A model generated the notes under the pieces. It saw only the letters and a program-made list of their open reading frames with translations, did not search any database and was not told where the DNA came from. The position numbers and the translations under genes were made by a program. DNA of 64,000 nt from Nymphaea colorata (Eukaryota > Streptophyta > Magnoliopsida > Nymphaeales > Nymphaeaceae): contig NC_045139.1 in assembly GCF_008831285.2 (NCBI RefSeq), forward strand, positions 17,652,354 to 17,716,353. Direction: 5' to 3'. The first letter of the stretch is position 1. Each line of letters opens with the position of its first letter. Positions 10,201 to 23,282 of the stretch are shown here, piece after piece.

Positions 10201-13200
10201 GATTTGTGAATCCATGTTCTTGAACAGAAGTTTGTCTTGATCCATAGACAATCACCTCAGATATATACATCCAAAGAGAAGAACAAAAATTGTTCAGAAA
10301 AGCTAGATTTTTCCTTTTTGGTATTCAGTTTATCTAAGCGGCTTCATCTTCCCTGTAGTCATTCACAGTTTACTTGTTTGTTTCTGTACCATAATGTGCA
10401 TGGTTGATGAAATGAATATAGCCTCAGGATGTTGTTATAGACGAGTGCTCTTCATGCCTCAAAGATTCATAACCTTTTTGAATACAACAAACTTGCAATC
10501 ATTGTGACATTGCAAATAAGATAATTAACCTCAGAATGTGGTTATAGATAGAGTGTGTTCATTCCTTAAGGATTCATAACTTTTTTGAATGCAACAACTT
10601 TGTAATCCTAGGAACATTAAGATAATTAACCTCCACCTGTGCTATGGATACAGCATTGTTCATGTCCCATTGATTCATAACCTTGTTGAATGCAACAATT
10701 TTGCAATCCTAGTGACATGGCAAATAAGATAATTACCATTGGTTTCAAAATCATCATAAATTTTTTAACAGTTCTCAGTATTCTGCACAAGCAGGTCAGT
10801 AGATGTAGTGAAATGCATCTTGTGAAACCCTGCTGTCATTTGTGTCTCTAGCACATTTTCTTTTTATTTTTCAATCTGACAAATTGGTATACAGTGTATT
10901 GACTGTCATTTATGCATAACAAGCTGAATCAAATGAATTGCTGTTGGTGGATCATTTCATTTTGGAACTCTAGATACCAAGCAGCTGAGGTCGTTAGGAG
11001 TACATTAACTGTTGGTGGGTCTAGTCATTAACAAGCTGAAGAAGTAGAATGGCTGACTGAGTTCTTCATCTGGATTGATTTTTGAAAAAGCTTTATATTT
11101 GGGATCTTGCTCTACTGCTGATGTGCTGAATGCTTGACCTTTAAACAAATTATGTGTGTGGACTTGAAGTTTCGATTTTGTTTCTGTTTAAATTTCCTGA
11201 TACATGATCAACCTGTTTCTGAAAACAATTAATTTGTTTGTTTCTTAACTTATATTTTACTCCATTAGGAAATTGAGGATCCACAAATTTTGTATGAATA
11301 GCTTACATGAAAAGGCTGGTCATATACATTGATTTGCACCTACGAATTCAGAATAATTAAATAAAAGATTAGCATTCAAAGCTTGAAATGATTACAGTCT
11401 ATTTTTTAGATCATAATCATGTGCTTGTTGTCATATAAACAGTTGTTTATTTTCCTGCTGCAGGAATATGATCTTGAGTCTCTGGAGTAAAGATGTATGC
11501 CGTATTCTGCCTTTATCAGACTGTGGAGTAACATCCGATCCTCTTTATGATGAACTACCACGGGCTTCCCTTATTCGAGATATATATGCTTTTTTAGATA
11601 GCTATGTAAGTTTCTTTTGAGTGATTAATGTTTTATGAAAAGCGTTTACTTGATTCAAAGGGCAGTAGTGGCAATGTGTTTACATTCTGTGCTGCATGCA
11701 CACCAAAAACACAAAGAAAGAGGTGTTTTTTGTATATTTGTGTGTGTGTGTGTATTTTTTTTTTTTGGGTGTGGGTGTCTTGCAGGAGGAACGTAGGAGG
11801 GGTATAGCTCAGCTGCACTAAGTGAGGGGCCACGTGTTTTTGGGCTTTTCCACAATATCAAATCATTCCATGTTTCATCTTTGTTTATGTTTTCAGTTTT
11901 AAATGCCTAATTTCTTTATTTAACTTTTTGCTTAAATTGCACCAATGAGCTGTGTTTTGACATATTGTTTACAGGGTTACATAAACACTGGCATTGCTTC
12001 TGTAAAAGAAATTGCTAAACCAGATTGTATGCCTCAACTCAAACTTTCAAAAAGGAGTGATCTGACAGAAAATTCTGGAGGTAGAGCCATCGATACTGAG
12101 GAAGAAGTTGCATTTATTCTTGGCCAGGCTAAGCATTTTGAGAATGTAGCCAATGTAAAGTATGACACACAAATGAAAGATGGCAAGTGCATAACTGTGG
12201 GTGATGTGGAAGCTGCAGACAGCCACAAACTCCAAGTGGCTGATATAGAGTTGGAGTCATCCACTTCGAAGGAGATGGAAGAAGATAAAGCGGGACAGGT
12301 GGCAATGGATAAGTGTATATTAGGTTCAAGTGCACCATGTACTCCGGAGGTGCCTACGCATGAACAGATTGTGATGGCTAAAGACTGTGCAGTTTTGGGA
12401 TTTACTTCTGGTGAGATATGCAAACTTGAAATGGATGAAAAAGAAAATGGTTTTAGTGGTTATGTGTCACCTAGGCGGACAAAAGTATCTCCTATTGATT
12501 CTGTAAGCATTGTTGATCAAAATGGAGAAGCAGATACACTTAATCCAGAGCAAGCAAAAACTTCTGATGGAACCATTTGTGATATGGATGGACATCAACG
12601 AGTTATTGTTATAGGAGCTGGGCCTGCTGGTCTGACTGCGGCTCGCCATTTGCAACGGCAAGGCTTTATGGTCAATGTTCTTGAGGCTCGGCATAGAATC
12701 GGTGGGCGAGTTCATACTGATCGATCATCACTGTCTGTTCCTGTGGATCTTGGAGCCAGCATTATAACTGGTGTAGAGGCAGATGTAGCTACTGGGCGAC
12801 GACCTGACCCATCTTCACTGCTTTGTACCCAGCTTGACCTTGAATTGACAGTTCTTAATAGCGAATGCCCTCTCTATGATATTGTAACAGGTGTGAAGGT
12901 TCCATCTGCATTGGATGAATCTCTTGAAGCTGAATACAACAGCCTTTTAGATGATATGGAAGTTCTTGTTTCACAAAATGGAGAAGCAGCACTGAAGCTG
13001 TCGCTTGAAGATGGACTGGAACATTCTCTTAGGAGTCATCGTGTTGCTCGTCCGACAGGTGATGAAATTGGGTTGCACCATCTTAAAATCAGTGATGACT
13101 TAGAGAATTCTAAAATCTCCAGAAATATTCAAGCAGATGGTAGCAAAATGGCAGCTGCTTTTGAAACCACTGGAATGGAAACATATAAGCAGGATGAAGA

Positions 13201-16200
13201 TCCATTGGATCCTCTAGAGAGAAGGGTGATGAACTGGCATTTTGCCCATCTGGAGTATGGATGTGCGGCATCACTTGACAAAGTTTCTCTTCCTTATTGG
13301 AATCAGGATGATGTTTATGGGGGATTTGGTGGGGCTCATTGCATGATTAGAGGAGGCTACAGCACCATTATGGAGTCTCTAGCAAAAGGACTAAATGTCC
13401 ACCTTAATCATGTCGTTTCGGAGGTCAAGTATAGAGTAGTAGACTCTAAAGGAAGTGAAGCTAGGAGAAATGAGGTCAAAGTTCTCACTGAGAATGGTAA
13501 TGAGTTTGTAGGCGATGCAGTTCTGGTTACTGTTCCTCTTGGTTGCTTAAAAGCAAATGCAATCAAGTTCTCTCCATCACTTCCGGAGTGGAAACAATTT
13601 TCAATCCAGCGTCTTGGGTTTGGAGTGCTGAATAAGGTTATATTGGAGTTTCCTGCTGTGTTTTGGGATGATTCTGTGGATTACTTTGGTGCTACTGCAG
13701 AGAAGACAGATAGTAGAGGACAATGTTTCATGTTTTGGAATGTCAGGAAAACAGTTGGTGCTCCAGTTCTGATAGCACTAGTTGTTGGTAAGGCTGCTAT
13801 CGATGGCCAGAATGAAACTGCAGCTTTTCATGTGAAACATGCCATCTTGGTGCTCCGCAAGCTCTTTGGTGAGGCTGCAGTGCCTGATCCAGTTGCATCA
13901 GTGGTCACAAATTGGGGTCAGGATCCATTCAGCCAAGGGACTTACTCGTATGTTGCCATTGGGGCATCTGGGGAAGACTATGACATCTTAGCCAGGCCTG
14001 TTGAAAATTGCTTATTTTTTGCTGGAGAAGCTACATGCAAAGAGCACCCTGACACTGTTGGTGGTGCAATGCTGAGCGGTCTTCGAGAAGCAGTAAGGAT
14101 TATCGATATTCTCAGGAACTCTCATGATTACGCTGCTGAAGTGGAGAAAATGGAGGCAGCACAGAGACAGTTAGATACTGAAAGGAATGAAGTGAGGGAC
14201 ATGATGAAGCGACTTGCTTCTAGTGAACTCTCTGCTCCTCAAATTAAGATATTGGATGGGGAACAGAAGCTACTGACAAAGGAATCCTTGTTGAAAGACA
14301 TGTTTTTGACTGCAAAAAGTACTGCTGGACGCCTTTATTTGGCTAAGCAATTGTTGCAACTTCCTGTAAAGGCTCTGAAAGCATTTGCAGGAACAAAAGA
14401 AGGACTTAGTACCTTGAATTCATGGATTCTGGTAATACAAATTGTTATTTGTATGCTGGTGCTTGTGTTCAATATTAGCTTGGTGGTGATGTGATTTTTC
14501 TGCTACATGATGCAGGATTCTATGGGCAAGGACGCAACCCAACTCCTGCGTCATTGTGTACGCTTGCTTCTGCTTGTCTCCACTGATTTACTGGCTGTCC
14601 GTTTGTCTGGTATTTTCTCTCTTTGTTTGGTCTTTTTCTTTAGCTCACAGTTTAGCCTATGTAGATTCTATTGGTGCTGTGGTAGTTATGTTTGTCTTGG
14701 AATGATATTTACATGGACATGTAAGTAGATGCAATTGTGTATTCTTTAGTAAAAAGGTCACATTCTGGGATCGGTTTTCCAAGTCTCCTCCCCTTCATAC
14801 GATCAAAGGATGGGGATGATGTGTATGAAAAGGAAAAATAAGAAGGGTGACAAAGGATAAGGTAAAGATGAGAGATAAAGGAAGGGGTGGAAAAGCCAGT
14901 CCTGTTCTGGGACTGGTTGAATCCATTGCCTTTATTTACTTGCACATGTTTGTGTTGAAAACTTTATTGAAATTGAAAATACCACGTTTCTTTGTATCAC
15001 TTAAGATCAAGAGGAAAGAACTGACCAAAATGATAAGATTACATTTATTTATTATTTCAGGTTGTTTCTTGCATTATGAAGATCATCTTCATGGTTAGCT
15101 AGTAGGTTTTGCTTTGCTTTCATACTGGTCATGTCTGGTAATGGGTAACAAATTGCTTGTTGTTTGGTAAACTCGTGCAATGGTGCCTAAACTGACACTT
15201 GGGCTTGATAAGGGTGTCTTATTATTTAGTGATAAGTCTTGGTTGCTGTTTGGATCCATGTCATGCCAAGAATCTCTTTGTTGCTCTTCTTGTCTTTGCT
15301 GTTCTCTTTTGTGCTGTGGAGGGGGAGGGTCTTGCTTTTTTGGTGTGCTGGAGGAAGTTTCATGGGCGTGGTTCCTAAACATTCCTACATGTTATTGTTC
15401 CCATCCTTTAGCATCCCAAAAGGGAGAAGAAAACTGGTTTAGACACCCAAGAGTAACTGAAAGTGCGTTCCCCTATGCCAATCTGTACTTCCTCCACATT
15501 TTTTTGTTGTTTGTTTCAGCTGACATTCAAAAAGAAAGACATATCCTTGGCTCCTTGCACCTCGGCATCTTCATGGATGTTATGCTGGAAGAATGAGCCT
15601 AAAAAAGTAGGAACTACTAATTTATGTGGCATTGGTTTTATCTGTTTGAGAAATATGCTATATCACATAATGGTTGGTATTATATCTTCCTCGAAGAGTA
15701 CAGCATGGTTGGAGCCTTGATTAGTTGATAAATGTATGTTTCAGAGACAGAAGGTTCTTCTCTTTTGATATGCATGCTACTGGTCTGCCTTCTACAGAAA
15801 CTGTTGAGGCTAATCTCCCTCTCTCTCTCTTGCTTTCCAGGTATTGGGAAAACTGTAAAGGAGAAGGTTGTCTTACACAGTAGCCGTGATATTCGAGCTG
15901 TTGCTGGTCAGCTAGTTAATATGTGGATTGAAGTATTTCGAAGGGAAAAATCTGCTCATGGATGGCCCAAGTTTTCAAAGCAAACCAGTGCTTCAGATCA
16001 ACCTAAGAACAAGGATTTGATAACAAAGAAGTCAATGGTGAAGGCTAAAACCGATGCCCCTGAGATGCAGGGAAATCTGGTTGTTCCTTCATCTACTGGG
16101 AGTTATTCACCTGCACATGGGAGCAAGAAAGTGGAAAGCAAACTTGTTAAGTTAGAATCAAGGGCTGAAAATTCTTCCACAAATATGGACAGCAGGGATT

Positions 16201-18058
16201 TGCAAGACCATGATGCTGTAATGTCAGAAGAAGAAGCTGCAGCCTTTGCTGCAGCTGAAGCAGCTCGGGCTGCTGCCCTTGCAGCTGCAGAGGTTTGTTT
16301 TGCTACAGATTTAGTCTGAAACATTGAGAATTAAATGTTGCAAACCCTACTAAAACTGGTATAACTAATTTATGCAGGCATATGCATCATCAGAAGCAAG
16401 CATGCCACGTGAGCTTCCAAAAATACCTTCATTCCATAAATTTGCCAGGCGTGAGCAATATGCACAAAGAGATGAGTTAGATCCTAATAGGAAGTGGTGG
16501 GCTGGAAGTGATGTAGGTAAACAAGATTTTACAGCAGAAATTGATTCTAGGAATTGCAAGGTTAGAAATTGGTCTGTTGACTTCTCTGCTACTTGTGGTA
16601 ATCTTGAGGGGTCAAGAATGTCCACAGAAAATGCACAGCTAGGCTTTTCAAATGATGTTCATTTGAATTTTCGAGAGCATTCTGGAGAAAGTGGAGGGGT
16701 GGATAGCAGGTTGGCTAGGGCTTGGGTTCATTCAAATCGTAGTACTGGAGGGATGGACCGTCATGCAATTGACAGGTGGCAATCGCAGTCACTAGGGTCT
16801 GATATGGATTTGTACCTTTCACATGAACCTGTGATAGATGAAGGGTATCTAAGTAAGGAACTCATGAATACAAGGCCTCGTAGTGAGGTGGAAAACAGCT
16901 CTGCCTCTCAAGCAGAAGAAAGTAAAGGATTGGAAAATCAGCAAAAAGGTGCAGAGAAAATCAAGCAAGGACTTGTAGATTATATTGCTTCTTTGCTTAT
17001 GCCATTGTATAAAGCAAGAAAGATTGATAAAGAGGGGTACAAGTCAATTTTGAAGAAGAGCGTGACTAAGGTGAGTTTCTTATCAATATGTGGCGTTATT
17101 TGGACAATTTTTACCATTTGAACCATCTCGATCTTGCATGCATTGAGAAGCTTTTATTTCTGTTTTGTTGCCTTTATTTATGTTTGCTAGTTGGTTTATA
17201 TGTGATACTCGATAGATCTCTCCCTCTCCCTTTCGCTCTCTCTCTGAGTAAGAATTTGATAGGAACCTGTATCCAATAACACCAAATAGAAAATTAGTCT
17301 TACATTTGATTGCATCATTCATTCTTGAGGGATAGAACCAATGGATCAATGCTGGATATACACTGTGAAATAAGCAGGAGTCAAGAGGTATTTGGAAAGG
17401 TGCTACCGCACCTTAGCACGTTGCTGCACCACAAAACAGACTTACTGTATAACAAATTTCTTCATTCTTTTTCCGTGTCTTATATTGTGCACGTTGCCAT
17501 TTATAGCTCTAGGAGTGGAGGAAATTTTTTACTATTTGCTAAAGTATTTTTTGTTGGTATGGGACAGGTTGCTCACAATTATTCTGTTTCTAGACATTAT
17601 TTACATTCAGCCATAAGTATTTGGAAGTCTTTCCAGTATGGATGCATGCACAGTTCCTCAACTCTTATATATTGTCATTCAGGTCTATCATAGACCAAGG
17701 TGTTTGTATACTATTTTATAATTGTGAAAGGTGGTTTGGTGCTCTTCAGGTTATGGAGCAATCAACTGAAGCAGAGAAACTGTTGACTGTTTCTGAGTTT
17801 CTCGAGTTCAGGAGAAAGAATAAGGTTGGTTTTATTTATAATCTACTCAGCAGACTAGGGAAGACATTATTTGTTTTTTTGTTATATATTTTTCACTGAT
17901 GTTGCAATGTTGATGAATATGATCAGTAATTTGAGAAATATGAACAAGGTTTTGGTGTCTCTATTCTAAAATGATTTCAAAATGGATTGCAGATTCGTGC
18001 ATTTGTGGATAAACTGATTGAGAGACATATGGCACTTGTTCCACGTCCTAAAACTTGA
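7230..18058 (+). CDS. LDL3: Lysine-specific histone demethylase 1 homolog 3 (SWIRM + flavin amine oxidase), 8 exons, 2121 aa
   Basis: An FAD-dependent nuclear amine oxidase; Arabidopsis LDL3 (At4g16310) removes H3K4me2 from transcribed genes. Exons: 7230-9616, 11464-11605, 11975-14431, 14516-14609, 15841-16292, 16378-17070, 17750-17824, 17993-18058. All junctions are GT-AG and in phase. The start is ATG 7230. The N-terminus (1-760) is basic/acidic and disordered, with the family motifs EPIGSIFNLK and TLASFRKKLK. SWIRM spans about 764-860 across exons 1-3. The FAD dinucleotide motif GAGPAG is at 1057-1062. Lys1369 (PLGCLK) matches human LSD1 Lys661, and FFAGEATCKEHP near 1524 closes the FAD site. 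There is no LSD1 tower; a linker at about 1197-1251 lies there instead. A charged helix, an Ala-rich segment and an SRI-like C-terminus (about 2045-2121) follow. The protein is roughly 500 residues longer than Arabidopsis LDL3, mostly in disordered parts. Confidence 0.95.
10422..10735 (+). repeat. Threefold tandem repeat (about 101-107 bp units) in intron 1 of the demethylase gene
   Basis: Units begin at 10422, 10529 and 10630. Each has the order CCTCAGRATG-like start, TTATAGA, TTCAT, GATTCATAAC, TTGAATGCAACAA, GCAATC, and then ATAAGATAATTA. Similarity is high but imperfect, so the triplication is not recent. It lies in the 1847-bp intron 9617-11463. The rest of that intron shows no gene or clear element. 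Confidence 0.85.
14610..15840 (+). other. Intron 4 of the demethylase gene (1231 bp), nothing embedded recognised
   Basis: The donor GTATTT at 14610 and a polypyrimidine-rich acceptor (ctctctcttgctttccag) ending at 15840 join exon 4 to exon 5 in phase (G|GT). Frames of up to 138 codons inside the intron have low-complexity Cys/Ser/Leu composition and no family resemblance. Confidence 0.8.
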
Positions 18059-21000
18059 ATTTTCCAGAGAGCAATTTGAGTTGCACATCCTTCTCTCTGA
18101 AGCAGCTGCAGTGCCGTCCATCCTGGTGGATGAATTGGCAACAGAGTTCCAAATTGCAAGATGCACTTATTGTGAAGTCCTTTTCTGATCTCTATGTATT
18201 GAAAGGAGCAGCATGGAGAATTTGCAATTGGATCCTCCCATTCAATGGATCACATGCCAGGGAACCAAGTTTTTCAGTTGTAGATTTGCATTCTACACCA
18301 GTGATCATGTATCAGTTTCTTTGAAGGAGTATCAAGTGCAATTCAGAAGTGGTATAAGATACTGGATTATTGTGCAACAACCATCTCATCTCCTCTCTGC
18401 GCACTCTTGCCAATCCTTGAAATTTGTTGCTTGAAGAGTAGTATGGATATGGCTTGGCGTGAGGTCTGATGTTGGCCGTGATCACTCGGCCGCTTTTTTG
18501 TCTTGACTGGTTGAAGCAAGGTTGAAGTTGGCCTCTGCATCATTTGGCAGTAATTCAGCAGACGAGTTGGTCCTTTGCTTTCCCATTGATTACTTGACTT
18601 AGGCAACACATTGACCTCTTCTTTGTACAGCTCCATATTATTTCTGATCTGAAGGTTTTGTAAAATTTCTTCAATTTATAACAAAATGGCATCTTTATCT
18701 TCCTTTGAAGAGGAGGATAGCTGAAAGATGTTGGGCAGTTTGATATACAGGCAATATTTCCTGTAACTTGATTCTACTTGTGCTGGTAAAATGCAAGCCA
18801 AGTTGGAATCTTGTCTTTTTTCCCTCTCTTCTGCTGATGAGCTCAACATGCTCTTTGGCAGCCCTTTATTTGGTGGACAGTTCATTTTCAAGAGTCAAGA
18901 CATTGTCTAAAGAGACCTGCCATCTTAATCTCCTCTATAGTAGTAGTCGAAGGGCAGGGACTTAGTTTTTCAATTGAAAAAGACGTTTCAGCTGATGCTG
19001 GCAGGAAATGAAATATGGCAAAGTTATTTTTTTGTAACTTAGCTCTCTCACTCTCTCCTTCATTTATTTTGTTGAGATTATTGGTGAGACAATATGCCAT
19101 TGGCGTAAACATCCCTTTGTTTAGTACGCAACTATCCTCAACAGGTTTTACTGAAAGAAAGGACCCGTGCTGTTCACCTGTTGAAGCAGCGAGCTATACG
19201 GTTGGAGGTGATAAAAGTCCTCAACTGAACAAACATTTCAGCTAAAGCGGGCAATAGAAGTTGTTCCTCCTCCTCCTCTCTCTCTCCCTCTCTCTCTCTC
19301 TCTCTCAGACACACACACACACACAGACACAGACACACACACCACTATATCATGATGTTTCTCTTACCTGAGACTGATTAAAAACAACCTTCATCAGCGT
19401 GCAGGGAGAGTTTCCACAGGGTAAGAGCTTATGGCAAATCTTGAAGTCGATCATCAATCGTGATTTCCAAGGGTAGGCTTGGTTGTCTTTGCAGTATATG
19501 CCTTTATGGAGGCAGGATTCTGCGCTATGGGACTTCTGCAGAGGTGGTCTTGTGGCTATTTGGCAGATTCGACAGTCTATGGGATCTTTGGGTGCAGATT
19601 TGACAGGAAGTTTTTTGTTGCTCTACTTAACACAAGCATCCCGCTTGCAGCACATTTAAAATTTGTCACTGTGCATTAACCAACTTTGTGTCCTTCATTT
19701 ATAGGGATTGCTTTACCTGAATTTGGGACATCTCATCTCCTGTCATGAGGATGGAGGAATCTATATGGTAAGCAATTCTGTCGAAGGAGTTGGGAAGTTG
19801 GCATTTCGAGTTCCTAAATTCTGCATGCATCTCTTAGTTGGGGGGCATTTAGGCAACCTTTTAGCAATTGGAATTGAAAACTCTCCCTCTAAAGCTAGTA
19901 GACTTGACCTGTTCCATATTTGTAAATTCCTCTATATACTTCTCCCTAACACCCGTTGAAAGAGGAGCTTGTTCCGACCTCCTCTTGACTCAATCTTGAA
20001 GATTGCGTTGCCCGTTTTCATAAAAATATGTTTAAGTTGTGCAGCTGCCCAGTTAGATTGCAGGCTACAGTTTCAGAAGGAAGGAAAATATAATATTAAG
20101 TTAACAGGAAGAGGGTAGATGAGGAGTGAAAACCACCGACTATTTTGGACGTGTCCAGCTTGCTGATTTGAGCTTTGCCATTACCATGTTTTGTTGGTTT
20201 CTCTTGTTGCTATGAAACTGTGTTCGGCTTCCCCCTGCTCTGCTAGAAAAGCTTCTCTGTTTCATAGAACGCTGGGAGAAGAATTAAGGATCCAATCTTT
20301 TGTTGCTGTACTTTCTACATTTTCCTTTTCAAAGAAAATTTGTAACCTGAATTTCACAAGTTTTTTTTTTTTTTCCCTCCTAGGAAGGGAGCTTCTACCA
20401 TATGAAACATACACGTCCACAAACTCACACGTACATATATTCGTGTCTGTTAGAGAGGGAGAGATAGAGGTCGATTCTTAATTTGTATGGTGTAAAGCGT
20501 GTCTGTCTTAATTTAATGAAGTCTTAAATTCCTTGTTCTTGAAGTAATCGCATCTTTGCTATTTTCTATCGTGCTAAGAATGAAATATTCAAATGTATGA
20601 TTTTCCGCGAGGTATGGATTTTAGGGGGCGGGGAACAGTAGTGTTCTATTGGGTTAGATTCATGGAATTGTTTCAATCTTTTAAAAACATATTATTGTTT
20701 TAGATTTTATATTTTTATTAAAGTTCATATGTTACCAAATAAAATGAAAGTGGTAGAGTGTGAAGTTCAACGATGGAAGACGCTGACAACTGCAGGAAAA
20801 GGTTTGGAATCGCACCACTCAAATACAACCAGAATCCTATTCACCTCCGGTCCGGCCCTTTTGCCTCCCAAGCTAAGCTGGGTCGGATAAGGAATCGGGT
20901 TTCCGCGTTTTGCAGACCCGAACCTGCATTCTGGACTGTTCCCGATTGATGATGAGAGTGGGAAATCATTCTGTTTCCACAAAACTCTAGTTCTGGTTGG

Positions 21001-22020
21001 TGCGGTTGGTTCGGACAGAGCCATCTTGACTCGGACCATTCTGCACCCAGCAAACCGTGTCGAGCACTGTTCAAGACTTTTCAGTGGACGAGGATGGGAG
21101 CTGGTTCTGTTTGGCCCACTTTTTCTTTTGAGTTGTAACTTGGGAAGGAGAGAGGGAGTGGGCCGCCCATGGCTTGTGCCTGAAAAGGTCAGAAGAGAAG
21201 TGAGCCGCCTGGGGCTTCGGCCCTTGTTCTGACAAACCGCTCCACCGGTTTCTTATGTGCGTTCGTGGGTTTTGTAGCCACTAGCGGTGCCTTTTCTTGG
21301 AACCGCACCAGCAGCCTTCCTCTTTTCCTGTTTACTTAATCTTTATACAAAATATTTCATATTATATTCATGTTATTTTAACTTTTTCTCGACACGAATC
21401 ATGTGAAAAAAAAAATCAATTTGTAATAATAATTAGAAATTGTAGAGAGTGTTTGGCTGATAGAGACAGAATGTAGTTTTGTTTTTAGAATGACATCTAA
21501 AGCGCGTTAGAATGACGGTTAAAATTAGACCATATTTTTTAAAAGGCCTAAATAAGTTGAACCTTCTAAACTTTTTTTATAGCAAACGTAGTTTTGCTCT
21601 TATAAAGAATAATTTATCTTAAAGTTACATTTTCTTGAAGGTGTCATCAACACGATTCGAAAGTTATGAGGATGCCTTCGGTGTTATGTTCGCCAAATGC
21701 CTATCAAAGCTGCATATATAAGATTTGAAATCTGCAGGCTGTCAAATATTACTGCGACAAAAGATTGGAAAACTGTCGCTAAAAATACTGTGCAACAAAA
21801 GCACTATAAAAAATTTAGGATATAGATCAAGTTTTTAGTGCATTTAACCATGGTTTTTTTAATATCTAATTATTGGAGAACTCCAGTCAGAGAAGACTGA
21901 TTTCAATTTTCTATGAACTTATATTATCCGTTTTAATGATGAAGGAATCTAGAAAGAGTGTGGTGAAACGAAATTGTGGACATATTAGTCACTTATGTGA
22001 AAGAACGAAACATTTAGGGC
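18059..22020. other. Demethylase 3' flank and intergenic region
   Basis: The first several hundred bases after the stop at 18058 are probably 3' UTR; no canonical AATAAA marks its end. Beyond that there is no supportable gene. It holds a (TC)n/(AC)n microsatellite at 19267-19343, a moderately GC-rich patch at about 20770-21300 with no recognisable protein, and a short palindromic GCGACAAAAG ... GTCGCTAAAA segment near 21754-21785 reminiscent of DNA-transposon ends. Confidence 0.5.
19267..19343. repeat. Compound microsatellite (TCC)n(TC)n(AC)n
   Basis: A run of CTC and TC units to about 19306 is followed by AC/AGAC units to 19343. A similar compound TC/AC tract lies in intron 2 of the V-ATPase gene at 23244-23317. 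Confidence 0.9.
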
Positions 22021-22034
22021 CTTCCACGCACATA

Positions 22035-22042
22035 TGACGTCA
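22035..22042 (+). promoter_or_regulatory. TGACGTCA palindrome upstream of the V-ATPase gene
   Basis: A perfect TGACGTCA element, the core bound by bZIP factors of the TGA/CREB type, lies 64 bp upstream of the TATA box at 22099. Position and perfection make it a plausible promoter element. Binding is not shown by the sequence. Confidence 0.5.
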
Positions 22043-22098
22043 ACGGCGTCCTTTACGTAATTTAATACAAATAAAAGGTTCACGGGTATTGCTTACCC

Positions 22099-22106
22099 TA
22101 TAAAAG
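22099..22106 (+). promoter_or_regulatory. TATA box of the V-ATPase subunit c gene
   Basis: TATAAAAG within CCCTATAAAAGGC lies 185 bp upstream of the start codon. Transcription would start near 22130, giving a purine-rich leader of about 160 nt that contains no ATG before 22291. Confidence 0.7.
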
Positions 22107-22290
22107 GCAAAAAAGGGGTGGGCGAGAAGAGAACACAGAAAAGGGAAACCAGACGGACATCTCTGCCCAAAGAGGGGAAGGAGAGGGAAGCGAAGAGGAA
22201 GACGAGATCTAGAAGATCTAATTCGTGTTTCTGCCCTTCGTCTCTCCGCTAGTCCCTTCTCAGATCCGCAATCTCAAGGGGGGAGCGAAA

Positions 22291-23244
22291 ATGTCGAGCT
22301 TCAGCGGAGACGAGACCGCCCCGTTCTTTGGCTTCCTCGGCGCCGCGGCCGCTCTCGTCTTCTCCTGTAAGTTTCCGGTCTATCAATCCGTCATTGGTTT
22401 TTTGATCACCGTGGATGCCGTTGTTTCTGGTCCATGATGTGATGATTCCGTGTTGTGGATTTGGATCAGGCATGGGAGCCGCGTATGGAACGGCGAAGAG
22501 CGGCGTCGGCGTGGCCTCGATGGGCGTGATGCGGCCGGAGCTCGTCATGAAATCGATCGTGCCCGTCGTCATGGCTGGAGTGCTCGGTATCTACGGTTTG
22601 ATTATAGCAGTGATTATCAGCACCGGGATCAACCCTAAGGCTAAATCATACTACCTTTTCGACGGCTACGCTCACCTATCTTCTGGTCTGGCTTGTGGCC
22701 TGGCCGGTCTTTCTGCTGGGATGGCCATCGGCATAGTCGGTGATGCTGGCGTCAGGTGCTTGCTGCTGATCCTTCTCTTCTTTCGTTCATCATTTATTTA
22801 TTGTTTCGGTCTGATAGGAGGTTTAGGCCTCGGATCCATTTATTGGCACCGTTTTTGTATAGTTTTCTATGGTATTTGGAACCTTTTTTTTTATGGGACT
22901 GGATGTGATCTGATTTGTTATTCATGGCGTTCCTTTTCTACTTTCCTTCGATATTGATCTGGTAATGATTGACGGTAGGGTTTTGTAAATGAAATTAACG
23001 ATTTTTTGGGTTCCATTGGTTAATGACTTCAAGGTTGACGACTCAAACTGAGAATATAAATTCTTGGCTTATAGAAAGTGTGATATTTCTGTTTCTCTAC
23101 TGCTTTGTGCTTGTTTTAACATAAAATTATTTCCCTTGACAGCCAAATATAGATATACTTTCGTCAGCATTGAAATATGTGGCTTTTATTTTCGGTTGTT
23201 CTTTCATTTGATCAAGCTGTCACATTTTACCCAATTGTTGGCCC

Positions 23245-23282
<38 letters not shown>

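Noticed and set aside
15180..15596. 138-codon plus-strand frame
   Set aside because: It lies wholly inside intron 4 of the demethylase gene, whose flanking exons join in phase. Low-complexity Cys/Ser/Leu composition.
22415..22957. 180-codon continuous frame over V-ATPase exon 2
   Set aside because: It reads through exon 2 into intron 2. The conserved protein requires the GT at 22756 and acceptor at 24504.
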